A stretch of DNA of 8,155 nt. Source: Actinomycetota bacterium. GTDB lineage: Bacteria; Actinomycetota; Acidimicrobiia; Acidimicrobiales; CADCSY01. How positions within the stretch are numbered: position 1 is the stretch's first letter; each line of letters begins with the position of its first letter. Of this stretch, positions 5,440 to 8,155 are shown piece after piece. Position numbers and translations under genes: made by a program. The stretch is taken from the NCBI GenBank assembly GCA_016178435.1, contig JACOTK010000261.1, positions 1 to 8,155 on the forward strand, given 5' to 3'. Under the pieces are notes generated by a model that saw only the letters and a program-made list of their open reading frames with translations, was not told the origin of the DNA and did no database searches.

Positions 5440-6065
5440 GTCCGGTAGCCGTCCACGAGGCGCCGCAGGTTTTGGTGGTGGACGATGATGCAGTGGCCGC
5501 CGAACACTTGGCGGTCGTGCTCCGCGATCGGTTCGGCGCTGACGTGGTGGTGCGTCCCGACGCTTACCAGGCACTCGACGTGCTCCTGAGCGAGCACATC
5601 GACGTGGCGCTGGTCGATCTGTTCATGCCTGGTGCCACGGGGCTTCAGCTGGTGGAGCGCCTGCGGAACCAGGGCTCGAACATCCCGGTCGTGCTCATGA
5701 CCGAGTTGGTCACACCCGACTTCGTTGCCCGGGTCGAGGCATTTCCTGCTACGACACTGGTCACGAAATCACCGGACGCGGCGACGTCGATCGCTTGGGT
5801 GGAAAGGTTTCTGCCAGGGAGCGGCCCGGCCTCCTGGTTGGTGGTCGACAACCTGGTGGTCAACCACGGGCATCAGCCGCGTTTGACCTGGACCTTGTGT
5901 GACTCGGCCTCGGCCTTGGTGATGGGAACGCGGACCTCGAGGATGCCGCAATGTCGCTCATTCTGGAAGGGTGCCTTCGTCCCGGTGAGGGGCCAGGGTC
6001 TCTTCCTGCAAGGGTCGTTCGACCCTGAACGAGGAGGTGGGCTCGGCATTAGGTTCGGGCGGTGA
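5436..6065 (+). CDS. Receiver-only response regulator with an odd C-terminal extension
   Basis: A CheY-like receiver domain fills residues 10-127. It has the acidic pocket (Asp16-Asp18 in VLVVDDDA), the phosphoacceptor Asp61 in VALVDLFMPG, the switch Thr89 in VVLMTE, and Lys111 in LVTKSP, so it should be able to be phosphorylated. No DNA-binding or enzymatic output domain follows. Residues from about 130 to 209 resemble no domain I know, and they lie antisense to a decayed Hsp20 gene, so the extension looks like accidental read-through after loss of an original stop near 5825-5870. The start ATG overlaps the stop of the stress protein gene (ATGA). The cognate kinase is not in view. Output could be by protein-protein contact, or the protein may be a phosphate sink. 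The receiver call is firm; the true C-terminus is uncertain. Confidence 0.8.
   Translation: MSPVAVHEAPQVLVVDDDAVAAEHLAVVLRDRFGADVVVRPDAYQALDVLLSEHIDVALVDLFMPGATGLQLVERLRNQGSNIPVVLMTELVTPDFVARVEAFPATTLVTKSPDAATSIAWVERFLPGSGPASWLVVDNLVVNHGHQPRLTWTLCDSASALVMGTRTSRMPQCRSFWKGAFVPVRGQGLFLQGSFDPERGGGLGIRFGR
5835..5866. repeat. Short direct and inverted repeats after the receiver domain
   Basis: TGGTGGTC occurs at 5839-5846 and again at 5854-5861, a 15-bp period. TGGTTG (5835-5840) can pair with CAACCA (5861-5866). The stretch lies between the end of the receiver domain and the stop of the Hsp20 relic, where two convergent genes would have shared a terminator. It may be a remnant of that terminator. 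Confidence 0.3.
5873..6026 (-). pseudogene. Decayed small heat shock protein (Hsp20/alpha-crystallin) remnant
   Basis: Read on the minus strand, the bases ending at the TGA of 5875-5873 encode GILEVRVPITKAEAES and then HKVQVKRG. This is the typical last strand, G-[IV]-L-x-V-x-[VI]-P motif and tail of an Hsp20 chaperone. Just upstream, other frames give further family-like pieces: RVER (about 6026-6015) and TLPE (5972-5961) in one frame, followed by an in-frame stop, and SDIA (5958-5947) in another. In a normal Hsp20 these pieces come in this same order (xVER...LPExxxxxDIxAxxxxGILEV). At least two frameshifts and a small deletion are needed to join them, and the N-terminal half is absent, replaced by the region before the acetate-CoA ligase gene. 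The GILEVRVP segment is convincing; the upstream pieces are weaker. Confidence 0.6.
6011..6026. promoter_or_regulatory. Perfect 16-bp palindrome upstream of the acetate-CoA ligase gene
   Basis: AGGGTCG-TT-CGACCCT has perfect 7-bp arms. The core GGGTCGTTCGACCC fits the same GGGNCNWWNGNCCY form as the two sites before the stress protein gene. It ends about 67 bp before the ATG of the ligase gene, a reasonable operator distance. It also lies within the Hsp20 relic, so it could instead be leftover coding sequence. Confidence 0.4.
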
Positions 6066-6093
6066 GGAACTCGGGGGAAAGTGGAGCGCGTGC

Positions 6094-7881
6094 ATGGACT
6101 GGAGGACCATCGAGAAGTTGCCCGTGGCCGGGGGTACGGTTCCCAACCTGGTTGATTACGAGGAGACGTGCCGGACGTTCTCCTGGGAGGGGGCCGGCGC
6201 GCTGCTCGATGGGTTGCCCGGCGGCAGTGGGCTCAACATTGCCCACGAGGCCGTCGATCGCCACGTCGCCCACGGGCGGGGAGATCGCGTGGCGCTCCGG
6301 TGCCTCGATCGCGCAGGCAACAGCACCGATCTGACCTACCGCGACCTGCAGGAGCAGACCAATCGCTTCGCCGACGCGTTGCGCACGATGGGCGTCGCCC
6401 GGGGGGAGCGGGTCTTCGTCCTTGCGGGTCGCATTCCCGAGCTCTACATCGCCGTGCTGGGAACCCTCAAGGCCGGCTGTGTCGCCTCACCGTTGTTCTC
6501 CGCGTTCGGACCGGAACCCATTCGTCAGCGCCTGTCGCTGGGCGATGCCCGTGTGCTGGTGACGACCGAGGCGCTCTACGTCAAGAAGGTCGCGAAGCTC
6601 CGGGACTCGTTGCCGGGCATGGAACAGGTGCTGGTCATCGGCCAGGGAGGTGACGGGCGCCGATCCGACACGGTGGATTTCCACGAAGCGCTCGGTGCAG
6701 GGGATCCCTCCTTCGCCATCGCGCCGACCGACCCCGAGGACATGGCCCTGCTCCATTTCACCAGCGGCACGACCGGGACCCCGAAAGGGGCCATCCATGT
6801 GCACCAGGCGGTTGTCTCCCATCACGTGACCGGCGCGTATGCGCTCGACCTGCATCCCGAGGATGTGTTCTGGTGCACGGCGGACCCGGGCTGGGTGACC
6901 GGTACCTCCTACGGCATCATCTCGCCCCTGACCCATGGCGTCACGTGCATCATCGACGAGGGCGAGTTCGACGCCGAGCGTTGGTACCGCATCCTGGCCG
7001 AGCAGCAGGTGACCGTGTGGTACACCGCCCCGACTGCGGTGCGGATGCTGATGCGAGCGGGCACCGAGCCGGCACGGGACGCCGACCTGTCCGCGTTGCG
7101 ATTTGTCGCCAGCGTGGGTGAGCCACTGAACCCCGAGGCCGTCGTGTGGGGTCAGGAGGCCTGGGGTCGGCCCATCCACGACAACTGGTGGCAGACCGAG
7201 ACGGGCGGCATCATGATCGCCAACTACGCGGCGATGGACATTCGTCCCGGCTCCATGGGTCGTCCCATGCCGGGCGTCGAGGTGGCCATCCTTCTTCAGG
7301 GCGACGACGGTCGGGCGAAGGTTGCCGACGACGGCACGGTCGAGGTCATCGAGAAGCCGAACGTGGAGGGGGAGCTGGCAATTCGCCCGGGTTGGCCCTC
7401 CATGTTCCGTGGCTACCTCCACGACGAGGCGCGTTACGAGGCCTGTTTCGCGGGAGGCTGGTACCTGAGCGGTGATGTCGCACGATTCGACGAGGACGGC
7501 TGGTTCTGGTTTGTCGGGCGTGCGGATGACGTGATCAAGTCCGCCGGTCACCTCATCGGCCCTTTTGAGGTCGAGAGCACCTTGATGGAGCACCCGGCGG
7601 TGGTCGAGGCCGGGGTCATCGGCAAGCCCGATCCTGTTGCCGGGTCGATCGTGAAGGCGTTCGTCTCGCTGCGCGAGGGCTTTGAGCCGACCGACGACCT
7701 GCGTCTGGAGCTGATCGGTTTCGCCCGCACCAGGCTGGGGCCGGCCGTCGCTCCCCGGGAGCTTGATTTCGATCAGCATCTGCCCAAGACCAAGAGCGGC
7801 AAGATCATGCGTCGCCTGCTCAAGGCCCGGGAATTGGGGCTTCCCGAAGGTGACCTCTCGACCCTCGAGCGTGATGCATGA
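6094..7881 (+). CDS. acsA: Acetate-CoA ligase (acetyl-CoA synthetase, AMP-forming, AcsA type)
   Basis: This enzyme activates acetate with ATP and CoA through acetyl-AMP to acetyl-CoA, AMP and pyrophosphate in the cytoplasm. The 595-residue product shows the adenylate-forming signature FTSGTTGTPKG (222-232), VGEPLNP (341-347), WWQTETGG (365-372), whose tryptophan limits the pocket to short acids such as acetate, GWYLSGD (455-461), GRADDVIKSAGHLIGPFEVE, and PKTKSGKIMRR with the adenylation lysine at 570, the usual target of regulatory acetylation. Its length is nearer the AcsA type (about 570) than the 650-residue Acs. An in-frame GTG at 6037 would give 19 more residues, but GGAG at 6083-6086 is 7 nt before the ATG at 6094 and the added residues look unlike protein, so I choose 6094. 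Its stop overlaps the next start (ATGA), tying it to pyruvate dehydrogenase. Propionate is a possible minor substrate. Confidence 0.92.
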   Translation: MDWRTIEKLPVAGGTVPNLVDYEETCRTFSWEGAGALLDGLPGGSGLNIAHEAVDRHVAHGRGDRVALRCLDRAGNSTDLTYRDLQEQTNRFADALRTMGVARGERVFVLAGRIPELYIAVLGTLKAGCVASPLFSAFGPEPIRQRLSLGDARVLVTTEALYVKKVAKLRDSLPGMEQVLVIGQGGDGRRSDTVDFHEALGAGDPSFAIAPTDPEDMALLHFTSGTTGTPKGAIHVHQAVVSHHVTGAYALDLHPEDVFWCTADPGWVTGTSYGIISPLTHGVTCIIDEGEFDAERWYRILAEQQVTVWYTAPTAVRMLMRAGTEPARDADLSALRFVASVGEPLNPEAVVWGQEAWGRPIHDNWWQTETGGIMIANYAAMDIRPGSMGRPMPGVEVAILLQGDDGRAKVADDGTVEVIEKPNVEGELAIRPGWPSMFRGYLHDEARYEACFAGGWYLSGDVARFDEDGWFWFVGRADDVIKSAGHLIGPFEVESTLMEHPAVVEAGVIGKPDPVAGSIVKAFVSLREGFEPTDDLRLELIGFARTRLGPAVAPRELDFDQHLPKTKSGKIMRRLLKARELGLPEGDLSTLERDA

Positions 7882-8155
7882 CCATCAGCGAGATCGATCG
7901 AGCCCACGGACACGAGCTGTTGCACCAGATGCTGCGCATTCGCCGCTTCGAGGAGGCGTGTGTCGAGCTCTACAGCGCGGCGAAGATCCGCGGCTTCATG
8001 CATCTCTACATCGGCGAGGAGGCCGTGGCCGTCGGTGTGTCGCAGGCGTTGCAGCCCGATGACGCCGTGGTATCGACCTATCGGGAGCACGGTCACGCGC
8101 TGACCCGCGGCGTGCCGGCGGCGTCGATCATGGCCGAGATGTTCGGCAAGGTTGA
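7878..8155 (+). CDS. pdhA: Pyruvate dehydrogenase E1 component, alpha subunit; 3' end outside window
   Basis: The first 92 codons of a thiamine-diphosphate-dependent 2-oxoacid dehydrogenase E1-alpha subunit are present. The usual opening is seen: MLRIRRFEEACVELYSAAKI (18-37), GFMHLYIGEEAVAVGV (39-54), DDAVVSTYREHGHALTRGV (61-79) and the start of the MAEMFGK helix. YREHGHAL is the conserved active-site loop region of PdhA/AcoA proteins. The ThDP-binding GDG motif lies past the window end. The ATG overlaps the ligase stop (ATGA), so translation is probably coupled. Pyruvate is the likeliest substrate, giving acetyl-CoA with E1-beta and E2 expected downstream. The acetoin dehydrogenase (AcoA) subunit is a close relative and cannot be excluded from this part alone; branched-chain dehydrogenase is less likely. 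Confidence 0.88.
   Translation, partial: MTISEIDRAHGHELLHQMLRIRRFEEACVELYSAAKIRGFMHLYIGEEAVAVGVSQALQPDDAVVSTYREHGHALTRGVPAASIMAEMFGKV

Noticed and set aside
6487..7779. Long minus-strand open frame (430 codons) opposite acsA
   Set aside because: The plus strand has the complete adenylate-forming enzyme signature set; the minus frame shows no domain.

Overview
The window is GC-rich, bacterial and densely coded. It most resembles a high-GC actinobacterium: a DnaE2-type mutagenic polymerase, an MMPL exporter, a Gmad2-domain lipoprotein-like anchor protein, AGGAGG-like ribosome binding sites, and receiver and universal stress proteins of actinobacterial style. A member of Acidimicrobiia or a related lineage is plausible, but this is inference from gene content only.

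Left part (1-2811): the 3' end of a DnaE2/ImuC error-prone polymerase gene on the plus strand converges on a minus-strand MMPL-family (RND-like) transporter. The transporter reads as two overlapping ORFs in different frames. Together they make a normal-sized MMPL protein, so the gene carries a frameshift near position 1865 (real or a sequencing error). Just upstream, in the same apparent operon, is a membrane-anchored protein with a C-terminal Gmad2 domain (2842-3576).

Middle (3577-4992): a gene-free stretch with a strong inverted repeat, then a minus-strand D-lactate dehydrogenase of the E. coli LdhA type. Its C-terminus has been lengthened by four 15-bp tandem repeats (ENLAA pentapeptides). 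A 180-bp divergent control region follows. It holds two imperfect palindromes of the general GGGNCNWWNGNCCY form, similar to the DosR/DevR box of actinobacteria.

Right part (4993-8155): a plus-strand series made of a universal stress protein, a receiver-only response regulator overlapping it by ATGA, a decayed Hsp20 remnant on the opposite strand lying under the odd tail of the regulator, an AMP-forming acetate-CoA ligase, and the start of a pyruvate dehydrogenase E1-alpha gene overlapping it by ATGA. A third palindrome of the same form lies about 70 bp before the ligase.

Working model (inference): the LdhA / stress protein / receiver / Hsp20 relic / acetate-CoA ligase / pyruvate dehydrogenase set is a low-oxygen or energy-stress module at the pyruvate-lactate-acetyl-CoA node, possibly co-regulated by a DosR/DevR-like factor encoded elsewhere. 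No CRISPR array, tRNA, rRNA, insertion sequence or phage gene was seen.
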